Shown: piece after piece, positions 17,247 to 26,133 of the stretch | How positions within the stretch are numbered: the stretch's first letter is position 1 | Layout of the letters: every line of letters begins with the position of its first letter | Assembly (NCBI RefSeq): GCF_023208195.1 | Contig: NZ_CP060034.1 | Coordinates: forward strand, 310,001 to 374,000 | Reading direction: 5' to 3' | Origin: Nocardioides sp. InS609-2 | Lineage (GTDB): Bacteria; Actinomycetota; Actinomycetes; Propionibacteriales; Nocardioidaceae | Length of the DNA: 64,000 nucleotides | Program-made: the position numbers and the translations under genes | Notes under the pieces: generated by a model | What the model was told of the DNA's origin: nothing | Databases searched by the model: none | The model's input: the letters and a program-made list of their open reading frames with translations, nothing else

Positions 17247-17520
17247 ATCAGCGACGCTACGGAGCACACATGACGGCAGGATGAAGACGACGGGCCCAAC
17301 TGAGGTGGCGGTTGCCCGGGCCCCTAAGCCTGTCAAGACGGAGAGCATCGGCACATGAGACGAGGCCGGCAGCCGGTCGGTGGTGGTGCTGGTGGGGGAG
17401 GTGCTGAGGACCGTCGCCGCCATGGTGGTCGGATGGCCCCGCGGCCCGGCAACCATTACGACCGCGATGCCGATGGTGCACAGGGATCGCTGGTCGGCGT
17501 GCCGTCCTCGATCAGCGGGT

Positions 17521-18312
17521 CTACGGGCGCTGCACCGGCAGTGAGACGGGTGACGTCGGGCTGACGCCGGTCGCAGACCGCAGCTGGAACGACACCCCAT
17601 CGACGCTGTCAGGCACCGATGTGGGCAAGGTCAGCGTGCCAGTGGACTGCTCCTGCAAGCTGTACGGCAACGGGCCTAGGTCTCGGCCTCCGGCCTTCGC
17701 GGTCACTGTGCCCGAGCAGCCTCCACTCCCTGCCCCGCAGCTCACTTGCAACCCGACCCGACCTTGGTCGTCCGGCGTCACGGAAGTGCTCGTCACGCTG
17801 AGCAGCGAGGGGAAGGCCACGCCGGTCGAGGCGTTGTCGCCGTTCGGGTCAAAGCACCCGTCGAACTCGAAGACCGGGTTCAAGACTTCACGCCCGCGGG
17901 GGTCGGTGATGGTGAGGAACCCGATGATCTTGCTGGGTCCGGTGACTGTGTAGCAGCTGTTGCTGTGCACGTTGAGCTCGAACTTGCCGTAGCCCTCGGG
18001 CGGTAGCGGCCGCTTCGGGTCGGTCCAACCCACGAGACAGACCCAGTCGCCGCCCGGGCCGACGTCGGCGACATGCGGCCCGTGCTTGTCGCACATGGCC
18101 TCGACGTGCAGCGATTCAGGGGTGAGGTCGTCGCGGCCCAGGATGCGTGCCTGCTCGACGTAAAGGTTGGCGAAGGTGACCGGGAGCGACCGTTCCAGGC
18201 GGGCGCGGGTGACGCTGCTGCCATGGCCGCCGACCGCGACGGCCGAGCCGAAGGCGACTGCGGCGACCAGGGCGACGAGGGCTACGAGGGCTATGAGGGT
18301 GATGCGGCGCAC
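17521..18312 (-). CDS. Secreted or membrane-anchored hypothetical protein of an ABC operon
   Basis: 263 residues from the GTG at 18312, with GGAGG 9 nt upstream inside the end of the permease gene. The N-terminus is a signal/anchor (ITLIALVALVALVAAVAFGS). The rest is extracytoplasmic with paired cysteines (AMCDKHG/DWVCLVG, NSCYTV/DGCFDP) and an all-beta look at the C-terminus (LQVSCGAGSGGCSGTVTAKA). No family is recognised. It is the last gene of the ATPase-permease operon, so a role with that transporter is likely. Confidence 0.6.
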   Translation of the reverse strand: MRRITLIALVALVALVAAVAFGSAVAVGGHGSSVTRARLERSLPVTFANLYVEQARILGRDDLTPESLHVEAMCDKHGPHVADVGPGGDWVCLVGWTDPKRPLPPEGYGKFELNVHSNSCYTVTGPSKIIGFLTITDPRGREVLNPVFEFDGCFDPNGDNASTGVAFPSLLSVTSTSVTPDDQGRVGLQVSCGAGSGGCSGTVTAKAGGRDLGPLPYSLQEQSTGTLTLPTSVPDSVDGVSFQLRSATGVSPTSPVSLPVQRP

Positions 18313-18317
18313 GGTGT

Positions 18318-19193
18318 TCAGCCTCCAGTGATGTCGCGACGGCGGAGCAGGGCGAAGGCGACGGCGAGCGAGACAAAGCACCAGCCCCCGCTAACGAGCA
18401 GACCCTCGACGAGGGGTCCGGAGAACCAGGGTGCGGTGAACAGGCCGTGCCAGGCCTCGAACGATGTGGTGACCAGGAACGGGCGGATCGCCTCGACGCC
18501 TCCGAGTGCACCGACCAGCTGCATGACCATTCCGAGGACGACGGGAGCGGCGATGCCGACCGCCGGGTTGCGCGACCAGACGGAGAGCAAGATCGCCAGG
18601 CAGGTGAACGCGAGCATCGGGGCGAGCGTCGTCGCCCAGCTCTCGGCCACGAGCTGCAGGGCACTTCCGGCGGGGATTGTCTGGCCGGAGAGCCCGATCA
18701 GCGGTTGATGCCCGACGATCACCCAGCTCGACGCGATCGTGGACACCGCGAGCAGGGCTAGCACCAGCGTGGCGAAGCCGACAGCGGTGATGGTCTTGGC
18801 CCAGAACAGCCGGCTCCGGCTAGTCGAGCGCGTCAGCACGGTCTTCCAGGTGCCGTGCTGGTCCTCGCTGGCGAAGACGTCGCCGGCGACGACGGCTGTG
18901 AGCAGGGGCAACAACCACTGCGAGGCGAAGCCGAGCACGAGCAGCGACAGTGCGAACCCGTTGTCGATGGCGAAGCGTCCGAACAGGGAGTCCTTCGGTG
19001 GGCGGGACTGCCCGTGGATGACCACCACGATCGCGACGGGGGCCAGGGCGGCCACGAGCAGGATGGCGCGGGCGCGGTACTGCGCACGCAGCTTACGGAC
19101 CTCCCATCTCAGCGTTGCAAGGAGACCGGCACGGCGGCGGGCGACGTGGTCAGGCCTGGCCATGCGGGATGGAGCCGTCGGCGTGGTCGTCAC
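18318..19193 (-). CDS. ABC-2 type transporter permease
   Basis: 291 residues with six hydrophobic segments and the ABC-2 layout. An early membrane segment (ILLVAALAPVAIVVVIHG) is followed by the extracellular loop and the stretch DVFASEDQHGTWKTVLTRST, typical of ABC-2 permeases of the NatB/YhgE kind. It overlaps the ATPase gene by 4 nt (ATGA). With that ATPase it makes an exporter; the substrate is unknown. Confidence 0.8.
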   Translation of the reverse strand: MTTTPTAPSRMARPDHVARRRAGLLATLRWEVRKLRAQYRARAILLVAALAPVAIVVVIHGQSRPPKDSLFGRFAIDNGFALSLLVLGFASQWLLPLLTAVVAGDVFASEDQHGTWKTVLTRSTSRSRLFWAKTITAVGFATLVLALLAVSTIASSWVIVGHQPLIGLSGQTIPAGSALQLVAESWATTLAPMLAFTCLAILLSVWSRNPAVGIAAPVVLGMVMQLVGALGGVEAIRPFLVTTSFEAWHGLFTAPWFSGPLVEGLLVSGGWCFVSLAVAFALLRRRDITGG

Positions 19194-20152
19194 CGGACTG
19201 CGTCCTGCAGCTCGGCGGGGCGGTCCAGGGACTGATGGGTGGGGTCCTCGGTGAGCATGAAGAACAAAGCCTCCAGCGGGGTCCGGGTCGGGGTGAAGGC
19301 GAGCAGGCCGATGTCGGCGCGCACGAGGGATCCGACGTACGACGACACGTGGCTCGGCGGGCCGGTCACGATGAGCGCCCCTTCCGGGTCGCGCGCCACG
19401 ATGATCCCGGGCCGGTCCTGGGCCAAGCCCAATGCGTGTATGTCGTCGGTGGTGGCCAGCACGTGACCGGGATCGGGGGCCATCGTCCGGAGCTGAGCGA
19501 TGGTGCCGTGGAAGGCGACCGTGCCGCGCGTCATGATGGTCACGTTGTCGCAGATCTCCTCTACTTCTTCCATGTCGTGGGAGCTGAGGAGCACCGTCAG
19601 GCCGCGGTCGGCGAGCCGCTTTACCAACGCGCGCATGTCTCTGATGCCCGCAGGGTCGAGCCCGTTGGCGGGCTCGTCGAGGATGAGCAGCCGCGGTTCG
19701 CGCAGCAGGCTGGCCGCGACGCCGAGGCGTTGGCGCATGCCGTAGGAGTAGCCGCCCACCTTCTGGTCGGCGCGGTCGCTCATCTCCACGACGTCCAGCA
19801 CCTCTTCAAGCAGGCCGGTCGGCGCACCTCCGTCGAGGAGCGCGAGGCCTTCAAGGTTCTGTCGACCGGTGAGGTACGGGTAGAACCGCGGGCTCTCGAT
19901 GAATCCCGCGACCCCGTCTAGCACGCCGACTCCGGATTCCTCCCACGTCCTGCCGAACACCCGAATGGTGCCCGCGTCGGGACGGATCAACCCGAAGAGC
20001 ATCCGCAGGAAGGTCGTCTTGCCGGCACCGTTGGGACCGAGGACGCCGTAGACCTCGCCTGCAGCAACCCGGACGGACATGTCGTCGACCGCACGTACGG
20101 ACCCGTACGTCTTGGTCACGCCCTGCGCGTCCACGGCCAGAAAATCGTTCAT
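19190..20152 (-). CDS. ABC transporter ATP-binding protein
   Basis: 320 residues from the ATG at 20152. Walker A GPNGAGKTT, signature YSYGMRQRLGVA (Y-S-x-G-M-x-Q-R), Walker B RLLILDEPANGLDP, and the switch His in LLSSHDMEEVE. This is the DRA/CcmA-like class that drives ABC-2 exporters. The last ~100 residues are the usual accessory domain. Operon with the permease and the secreted protein downstream. Confidence 0.92.
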   Translation of the reverse strand: MNDFLAVDAQGVTKTYGSVRAVDDMSVRVAAGEVYGVLGPNGAGKTTFLRMLFGLIRPDAGTIRVFGRTWEESGVGVLDGVAGFIESPRFYPYLTGRQNLEGLALLDGGAPTGLLEEVLDVVEMSDRADQKVGGYSYGMRQRLGVAASLLREPRLLILDEPANGLDPAGIRDMRALVKRLADRGLTVLLSSHDMEEVEEICDNVTIMTRGTVAFHGTIAQLRTMAPDPGHVLATTDDIHALGLAQDRPGIIVARDPEGALIVTGPPSHVSSYVGSLVRADIGLLAFTPTRTPLEALFFMLTEDPTHQSLDRPAELQDAVR

Positions 20153-20269
20153 GCCCCGGACGCTATGAGTCCAACATGAAGGAAACATGACCGCAGGCTG
20201 TAACTCCTTCCTGCGTGACGTGCTGCACCGCGGCGAAGGGGGACCACTAGATGTGCAACACGGTCGTGG

Positions 20270-21544
20270 TCAGGTCGGCGTGTGCGCGCCGCGACGCCGC
20301 AACGCGACCACGAGCAGGCCCGCGGAGAGGACCTGCGCCAGTGCCACCAGCACCACGAGAAGGGCGCGGTGCTCGTCGTAGAGGCCACCGGCCAGCGTCC
20401 CGCCTGCCAGAGCCGCCACGCCCTGGAACGCCGCAAACACCCCGTACGCGGTGGCGAGCCGGCGTTGGGGGACCAAGTCGGCCACCAGCGCTTTGACGGT
20501 GGAGTCCTGGACACCGGTCGCGGCGCCCCAGATGAGGACACCGGTCAGGACCAGGGGCCAGGTGTCGGAGAGGGCGAGCGCCGGGACGGCGATGATGACG
20601 GCCGGCAACGTGTACAGAATGGGGGCACCCCAGCGGTCGTAGGCGAACCCGGTGACAAGAGCCGCCAGCGCCTCTGTCGCCATCGCCGCGGCGTACAGGA
20701 GAGGCACCACGGCTGTTGTGAACAGTCCGGCGTCGACGAGGTGGTAGGAGATGACCCCGAACGTCATCAACCCCAGCGTGCCGAGTGCGCACGAGACGGC
20801 GAAGGCGTAGAAGTGCATGGGCAGCGTCCGCGGCTCAATGCCCGCCATGTCGGCGGTGGGGGCGGCCTCGATCTCGGGCTGCGCGACGTCCGAGTGGCGT
20901 CTGAGGGTGAACAACAGCAAGATGCACACCGTGCCCGGGATGGCCAGCACGGCAAACGCGGGCCACTGGACACCAGCGTGGGCGATGACACCGGCGACCA
21001 CGAGGGGTCCGGCGACCGCCCCAACCTGGTCCAGGGCCTTGTGTACGGCGAATCCGCGTCCGCGGCCCACCGAGACGGCGACGCGCGCGAGCAAGGCGGA
21101 CTTCGACGGGCTCCGGATGGCCTTCCCGGTGCGCTCGAGCAGGATGAGCGTGGCCGCCAGGGCGAGCCCCACGCCGCCCACGAACGGTGCTACCGCCAGT
21201 AGCGGAACGCAGACGGCGGTCATCGCGTACCCGAGGATGGTCAGCGACCAGTAGTGGCCGCTGCGGTCCGCGAGCGGACCAGAGAACAATCGCAGGAGCA
21301 GCGCGACGGCTTCGCCGGCGCCGGTGATTAGCCCAACAAGCAGTGCTGAGGCTCCCAGACTCCCCAGGAACGGCCCAGCGACCGAGCGCATGCCTTCATA
21401 GACCATGTCGCCGGCGAGGCTGACAGCTCCGAACGCGACCACCGTCCGCCAGGGCGACCAAGCGGGTCGCCCGCGGGGCACCGGGCTCGGCCCGGATCCG
21501 CCGCGCGAGTCAGCGAGACCCGAGGACGGTCGACGAGTAGCCAC
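20270..21544 (-). CDS. MFS transporter
   Basis: 424 residues with about 12 membrane helices. LFSGPLADRSGHYWSLTI is the helix 2-3 loop signature. GRGRGFAVHKALDQVGAVAG recalls a group of actinobacterial MFS proteins often annotated as permeases of unknown substrate. The gene is divergent from the IS3-like region downstream and codirectional with the ABC operon, 117 nt upstream of that ATPase. Confidence 0.8.
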   Translation of the reverse strand: MATRRPSSGLADSRGGSGPSPVPRGRPAWSPWRTVVAFGAVSLAGDMVYEGMRSVAGPFLGSLGASALLVGLITGAGEAVALLLRLFSGPLADRSGHYWSLTILGYAMTAVCVPLLAVAPFVGGVGLALAATLILLERTGKAIRSPSKSALLARVAVSVGRGRGFAVHKALDQVGAVAGPLVVAGVIAHAGVQWPAFAVLAIPGTVCILLLFTLRRHSDVAQPEIEAAPTADMAGIEPRTLPMHFYAFAVSCALGTLGLMTFGVISYHLVDAGLFTTAVVPLLYAAAMATEALAALVTGFAYDRWGAPILYTLPAVIIAVPALALSDTWPLVLTGVLIWGAATGVQDSTVKALVADLVPQRRLATAYGVFAAFQGVAALAGGTLAGGLYDEHRALLVVLVALAQVLSAGLLVVALRRRGAHTPT

Positions 21545-21770
21545 GCGGCAAGCCTAGGCAAGCGGTCCTGCCGGTCACGCTGAGTGACGTGCCGAGCCGA
21601 GGCGTCGCAGCAAGGAGCGGGGGTGCCCTCTCAGTCGGCTTCCTCGGCGCCTCCGGCGACCTTGGCGACAACGCTGGTCTGGGGGCGCTGCGGCTGCACT
21701 CACCTCGACGGTCACATCGAGGGTGTTCGCGTCGGTGGGTCTGCCGAGAGTTTGGTTGTCACCTTGACCT
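21545..21770. other. Spacer before the IS3-like left end, no gene seen
   Basis: Contains the upstream region of the MFS gene. A minus-strand frame (ending at 21575) has an Arg-rich, low-complexity translation and no supporting start. Nothing recognisable. Confidence 0.4.
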
Positions 21771-21832
21771 GACCCACGGTTTGGTTTCCAGATCCGGTGG
21801 TGAGTCGAGGGCCTGACTGAAAGGCTCCGACC

Positions 21833-21880
21833 GTGCCCCGTCCCTACCCTCCCGAGTTCCGTGCCCGCGCGATCGCGCTG
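21833..21880 (+). pseudogene. IS3-type OrfA, N-terminal fragment
   Basis: From a GTG the frame reads MPRPYPPEFRARAIAL, the standard beginning of an IS3-family OrfA, then departs from the family (APFDWATAPGVSG) and stops at 21956-21958. It lies ~25 nt inside the left inverted repeat, the correct distance for an IS3 element. Confidence 0.65.
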
Positions 21881-22385
21881 GCCCCGTTCGACTGGGCAAC
21901 TGCCCCGGGGGTGTCGGGGTTGAACAGCGACTCCGTGGCGCGAATGCTCGGTTGCTGAGGCTTCTGCTTGCGCCACCGATCGAACAAGCCCACTGGGTCC
22001 CCCTGACCGAGAAACGGACCGCACTTGCAACCCGAACGTGCCGGAGCCTAGTCCGATCGTCCGACAACGGTCGCGCTTCAACGAGATGGCACACAGCAGC
22101 GGAGCTGTTGGTGGTGATGCATGGCGGTCCGGTCGCTGCCCATGATGCAGCTTTGACTGCTCCGGCCCTGCGAGCGTTGCCGTGTCCTTCGGTCTGCGCA
22201 TGAACCTGCGGGACGCCGGCTACGCCTCCGATGCGTCGGTTTGCCCAGAGCGGCTTCTTCCAGTCGTTGTGCGACAAGGATGAGCTGGCGAACTTGTCGA
22301 TTGCATTCTTTCTTGGGTCTGCGCGGTCGACGGAGTTCACCGGGCGACACCCATCAGCGGGTGTCGACCGGTGCTCTCGCGGCGA
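21881..22385. other. Intergenic stretch inside the IS3-flanked block, no gene seen
   Basis: No frame on either strand has convincing protein character. Fragments such as MNLRDAGYASDASVC (22202) are too short to judge. It may contain worn remains of the IS or the downstream region of the lipoprotein operon, whose last gene ends at 22386. Confidence 0.4.
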
Positions 22386-23249
22386 TCAAGGGCGAAGGAC
22401 CGTGCTGAACAGCACCCGGCTCATCCGAACCCCGTATCCATTGGGGAAGGGAACAGCCAAGGCACAGTTACTCGGCGAGGCGGCGCAGTCGATGAGCTCA
22501 CCGTCGCTTCGCTGGAACTTGAAAGCAACTTGCATCTCGCCAACGAAGCTTCCCGTCGCATCGGACCGGAAGATCCCAGTGGTGTCGTACAGGCAGTCGA
22601 GTGCGTCCACGCTCGCACCTGGCGCGCTGGCGGGACACTGCGATACCTCGATCTGGACGTTGGCGGCATAACCAGATCCCCGCACCGCGGCCGTGCCCCA
22701 TATCGGGCCCGCCTCACGTGTGATGGATTCGACCATGAGGTGGGGTCGCTTCGGGAGACTCGCGCTTCGTCGCCAGGTCATCGGCGTCGACGCGACGGCC
22801 TTGTCCTGCGACCCTGCCAGCGCGAGGTAACACGCCGAGCGCAGGCAATCCACTTCCGTACGGGCACCTACGCCGATGGCTCCCCGAGGCGTGAACCCTG
22901 TAGTCAGCCGTCCACGGTCGTTGGTCGTTACGCGCACCTTGACGGGACGAGAGAGGTCACACACCTTTTCCAACGTCTCCTGAGCGCCCAAGGGTTGGGA
23001 GGCGCATTGCACCAAAAGGAACGTTTGACGAGGCTTCAAGTTCGTTGCCGTGACGGTGACCTCGCGTCCGGGGCGAAGTCGCCCCGCGACGTTCAGGGCG
23101 CTCTCAGGTGCACCGTTCACCTCCGTCGCGGAACTGCTAGAAGACTCTTCTGTTGCGCCGGGTGCGCCCTTGTCCTCCACAAGGGCACACCCGGCGGTTG
23201 CAACAAGGACAGCCGCGAGCAGTGCGACGGTTGTCGAGCGACCCCTCAT
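22386..23249 (-). CDS. Lipoprotein with two neocarzinostatin-like domains
   Basis: 287 residues. The N-terminus is a lipoprotein signal (LLAAVLVATAGC, cleavage before Cys21). Residues ~48-160 and ~170-285 each show the neocarzinostatin-like beta-sandwich pattern: V-T-V-T-A-T-N-L then VQC, a second Cys, a polar repeat and a closing Cys-x-x-x-x-C (VDCLRSACYLALAG; IDCAASPSNCALAV). Such domains bind enediyne chromophores in the founding proteins but are also common in actinobacterial surface proteins. It is the last gene of a three-gene operon, directly after the amidase stop. Fold inferred from pattern only. Confidence 0.55.
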   Translation of the reverse strand: MRGRSTTVALLAAVLVATAGCALVEDKGAPGATEESSSSSATEVNGAPESALNVAGRLRPGREVTVTATNLKPRQTFLLVQCASQPLGAQETLEKVCDLSRPVKVRVTTNDRGRLTTGFTPRGAIGVGARTEVDCLRSACYLALAGSQDKAVASTPMTWRRSASLPKRPHLMVESITREAGPIWGTAAVRGSGYAANVQIEVSQCPASAPGASVDALDCLYDTTGIFRSDATGSFVGEMQVAFKFQRSDGELIDCAASPSNCALAVPFPNGYGVRMSRVLFSTVLRP

Positions 23250-23930
23250 CTATCGTCCGAAGTAGGCGTCAGCCGTCGCGCCGACCTTGTAGGACCAGCT
23301 GAGGTGGTCGACCAGGAAGTTTCTCCCGCTCGCCCATGTGTGGAACTCGGACTCGAAGTAGCACGACGGAGCGTTCGCCCGCAGTTCCCCCAGCCCGCCG
23401 CTGGCGACGGGCTTGTCGTTGTATCCAGGACTCAGGCCGCCGACCTTCTGCACGATGTGGTTGGCGCAGTTAGCGTCACCGGCATCCTCGTACAAGCCCC
23501 ACGTTCCCCTAACCGATGCGGTGCCTCCAGAGCATGGACCGCTTCCTGCGGCATTGCTGTGCAGGGGCATGTGGAGATCGGCTCCCCACGCATTCGAGTT
23601 GCCAAGGTTCGCACTGAGGGTCCCGTCACCGATGCGCGCCTTGTATCCGCGCTCGACCAGGTTCATGCCGGTCCCGGTTCCGATGGCTGCCCGGGATGCC
23701 AGGTTGTAGGACCCGGTGTTCTCGTTGTAACTGCTGCATCCGATGTTGGCGATGCACGGGCCGCCGGGTACACCATCGTTTCCATCGTGGCAGGCCACGG
23801 ATAGGTAGACCGATCTCCCATTCCAAAACGAAGGCTGGAATGTTGAGTCCGCACTGGCTGGGCTGGCGCCCGTCATGAGTGCAAGTGCGGTGAGCGCCAG
23901 GGAAAGGCACACCATGATTGTCTTGCGCAT
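23250..23930 (-). CDS. Secreted N-acetylmuramoyl-L-alanine amidase-like protein (Amidase_3)
   Basis: 226 residues. The signal peptide (MVCLSLALTALALMTGASPA, cut near ASA-DS) leads into an Amidase_3-like fold. Likely zinc ligands are His in VACHDGND, Glu in SYNENTGS and His in MPLHSNAAG; the catalytic Glu is probably in CYFESEFHTW, where family members have E-x-x-F. It would cleave the amide between muramic acid and the stem peptide. The ATG at 23930 shares a base with the stop of the upstream gene (TGATG), so the two are translationally coupled. No cell-wall binding domain is seen. Confidence 0.7.
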   Translation of the reverse strand: MRKTIMVCLSLALTALALMTGASPASADSTFQPSFWNGRSVYLSVACHDGNDGVPGGPCIANIGCSSYNENTGSYNLASRAAIGTGTGMNLVERGYKARIGDGTLSANLGNSNAWGADLHMPLHSNAAGSGPCSGGTASVRGTWGLYEDAGDANCANHIVQKVGGLSPGYNDKPVASGGLGELRANAPSCYFESEFHTWASGRNFLVDHLSWSYKVGATADAYFGR

Positions 23931-24661
23931 CAGAACCCGACCTCCGAGCATACGTCGCCGCCGAGTGACGTCGAGAAGTTGAAACACGAACCTTGCAGTT
24001 CCAGCCGCAACGACTTTGCGCGTTGGTCGGAGTAGACGGTGCGAATGAGCAGCTCCTGCAGCTCAGCGAGGTGCTTCTCCTGGGCGCCAACGTAGGTGGC
24101 CCAATCGCCGGTGACGTTAACAACGACCCGACCGGCCTTCTCGGTCACGACCAGGGAAGGCACTTGTCCATCGACCAGGTTGTATTGCAGCGCGGCTTGC
24201 AAAGCAGACTGGACGCTCTGACGTAGTGGACCCGGAATCACCGGCCCCGACTTCTCAGCACCCGTCCCGGAATCGCAACCGAAGTCCGGGCGCGCGCCAC
24301 GAGCGGATCGTGGCGAGCTAAACAGTGTCGGGCAAGCGGCGTTCTCGTTGCGATTGTGCGGCTCGTGCGCCTCGAGTTGCGCGTCCGCCTCGATCCGCTC
24401 GGCAAGAGTCGGCAGCTCCGGAACGACGACCGTGATGGTCTGGTCGTCGAGGACCGGCATTGCCTCCACGGTGTCGAGGTACGCGTCTTCACCGCCCGCC
24501 AACAAGTCGAGAGTGATCTCGCCCTGGTCGTTGGTGGATACGTAGGGGCTGGCGAGATATTCGTCCAGCTTGTCCTGTGAATCAGCGGCAGCTGAGTTGG
24601 CCCAAGGCGCGAGGGCCAAACAGCAAAGAGTCGCAGCAGCTGTTATGCGGCGTTTGCTCAT
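23930..24661 (-). CDS. Secreted protein with possible GerMN-like C-terminal domain
   Basis: 243 residues from the ATG at 24661 (AGAAAG upstream). Signal peptide ~1-28 (ending NSAAA). The middle is acidic and unrecognised. The last ~85 residues (VPSLVVTEKAGRVVVNVTGD, then LAELQELLIRTVYSDQR) have the alternating hydrophobic layout of GerMN domains, which accompany peptidoglycan amidases; this is inference from pattern and from the amidase gene next door. Cys in QGSCFNF and GGDVCSEVGF could form a disulfide. First gene of the minus operon, divergent from the peptide-P450 pair. Confidence 0.5.
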   Translation of the reverse strand: MSKRRITAAATLCCLALAPWANSAAADSQDKLDEYLASPYVSTNDQGEITLDLLAGGEDAYLDTVEAMPVLDDQTITVVVPELPTLAERIEADAQLEAHEPHNRNENAACPTLFSSPRSARGARPDFGCDSGTGAEKSGPVIPGPLRQSVQSALQAALQYNLVDGQVPSLVVTEKAGRVVVNVTGDWATYVGAQEKHLAELQELLIRTVYSDQRAKSLRLELQGSCFNFSTSLGGDVCSEVGF

Positions 24662-24755
24662 GTTGATCTTTCTTCTATTGGCGGGCAGCAGATAGGCCAC
24701 CCGTCCCACCCCCGAGTGTGTGCCCACCGCAAGATTCGAGGATCGGTGACTCTTT

Positions 24756-24772
24756 GTCAAGGTTTACTTGAC
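24756..24772. promoter_or_regulatory. Palindrome GTCAAG-GTTTA-CTTGAC in the divergent control region
   Basis: A perfect 6-bp inverted repeat with a 5-nt spacer. It lies between the divergent starts at 24661 and 24924 and may be an operator acting on either side. It has the same arms-and-spacer form as the palindrome at 5179-5195. Confidence 0.45.
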
Positions 24773-24871
24773 GCCATTACCGAGGCCCCTCGGCTCAACC
24801 GGTGTCGAAGCGGGAACGAACCCTGGCGGCAAACAATCTCCCGACACGCCGTCAAGATCTCCCTGTCGTTC

Positions 24872-24888
24872 GTCAAGTCATACCTGAC
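24872..24888. promoter_or_regulatory. Palindrome GTCAAG-TCATA-CCTGAC before the peptide gene
   Basis: An inverted repeat with one mismatch and a 5-nt spacer, 35 nt before the start of the 27-codon gene. A further half-site GTCAAG lies at 24851. Its place suggests control of the peptide-P450 transcript. Confidence 0.45.
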
Positions 24889-24923
24889 ACTTGGGCCTCG
24901 ATCATCGAGGCAGGGAGTCGACC

Positions 24924-25007
24924 ATGACCCGTTTCAAGCACGCGCTCGCCCGAGCCCTTCAGCGCGCTCAGGGGCGCTCTTCCGCAGCCACCTACATCTG
25001 GACCTGA
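24924..25007 (+). CDS. 27-residue peptide, candidate P450-modified RiPP precursor
   Basis: The gene starts MTRFKHALAR and ends RSSAATYIWT; GGGAG lies 9 nt before the ATG. The front is a basic amphipathic stretch with alanines, like a short leader; the tail ATYIWT is aromatic and ends at the stop. The P450 gene begins 28 nt later. The hexapeptide core of tryptorubin A, the founding atropopeptide, is AWYIWY, identical here at A, Y, I and W. In those pathways one P450 ties Tyr and Trp side chains together. There is no Cys, so a lanthipeptide or lasso assignment does not fit. Short genes can be chance, but position, ribosome site and tail agree. Confidence 0.6.
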   Translation: MTRFKHALARALQRAQGRSSAATYIWT

Positions 25008-25035
25008 CCTCGGGCCGGTCAAGGACGCGGACGCC

Positions 25036-26133
25036 GTGACGCCCCGCCGGGCAACGCGGTTGAGGCCGCCGGGGCCACGCCCCGGCGGTGCCTCGTTGGC
25101 CTCATATGAGGCCGACCGGCTTGGCTATCTGTTGGCTTTGCGAGACGAGTATGGAGATCTCGTTTCCTTTGACACGAACACGACGGTGGTCAATGACGCG
25201 GAGATGGCGAAGGGCCTGTTGGAGGACCACGCGTCGTTTGTCATTCCTGGCACGTTTCTCAACCGGCGGCGCACTCTGGGTGCGGCCTCGGTCGTGGATC
25301 CCGCCAGACAGCTCCTGAACGCGGGGCTTCGACCCGCAGCACTGGGGCCGCTAGAGGCCCTATGTCGCGACCATGTTGCGGATGCCTTCGCCAACGAATC
25401 ACGTTCGTCGTTTCTGGATCCCTTACCAGTGCTGGAGGGGGCAATGTCAGGCGCGATTGCCCGGTTCTACTTCGGGGACGCGGGGACCAGGGTGCGCGAC
25501 TTGGTCAAGGAGCTCCTCGATGCCCTCAGCGATGTGTTCGGCAATCCATTCTCCTTGCCCAGCTACGTACCTACACCCGTCAATGTCCGGGTGCGTCGCG
25601 CGCACGCTGCTCTCCAGAGTGAGGTTCTCCCGCTCATCCACTTCTACTGCGCAGCGAAAGACCAAAGCGCGCTCGCCGTGTACGCCTCAAGAGTTGCCAA
25701 CGCGGCACACGCCGCGGGGCATACAGCACGACGCACGGCAGACCTGCTCATTGGATCGCTGCTCGCCTCCCAGCGGATCCCCGCAGCTGGCGCGGCGTGG
25801 ACGCTGATGCACATTGCTGGCATGTCGCCCTCCGTCGTGGACGAAGTGCGCGCCTCGAACGTCCTTTTGCGTGGCGTGGTCCTAGAGTCTCTTCGTCTGC
25901 ATCCGCCCACCTGGCTGATTCATCGAGCCGCAGCCGGCCCAGTCACGGTAGGTGGCTACGCATTCAAGCGCGGGCACAACTTCTTGGTCAGTCCGTACGT
26001 CCTGCACCGCAGCAGCAGGACCTTCGAACACGCAGAGACGTTCCGGCCGGAGCCTCGCGGACATTCGGCTACGTCGATCACTTCGCCTTCTGGCGGATCG
26101 TCGGCTGGCTCCGCAAACGACACGTCGGGCTGA
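25036..26133 (+). pseudogene. Cytochrome P450, 3'-truncated, beside a RiPP-like precursor
   Basis: From the GTG at 25036 (AAGGA upstream) about 340 residues match a P450: YLLALRDEYGDLVSFDT near the N-terminus, the K-helix ExxR motif in VVLESLRLHPPTWLIHRAA, then HAETFRPE, the start of the PERF region. Homology ends near 26055; the frame then runs through foreign sequence to a stop at 26131-26133. The heme-binding loop with its cysteine thiolate (F-x-x-G-x-x-x-C-x-G) and the L-helix are absent, so it cannot bind heme normally. The sequence after the break is group II intron maturase in another frame. Confidence 0.8.

Noticed and set aside
24924..25007. Lanthipeptide or lasso peptide precursor
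   Set aside because: No cysteine in the peptide and no LanM/LanB, lasso cyclase or protease genes nearby; the P450 next to it points elsewhere.
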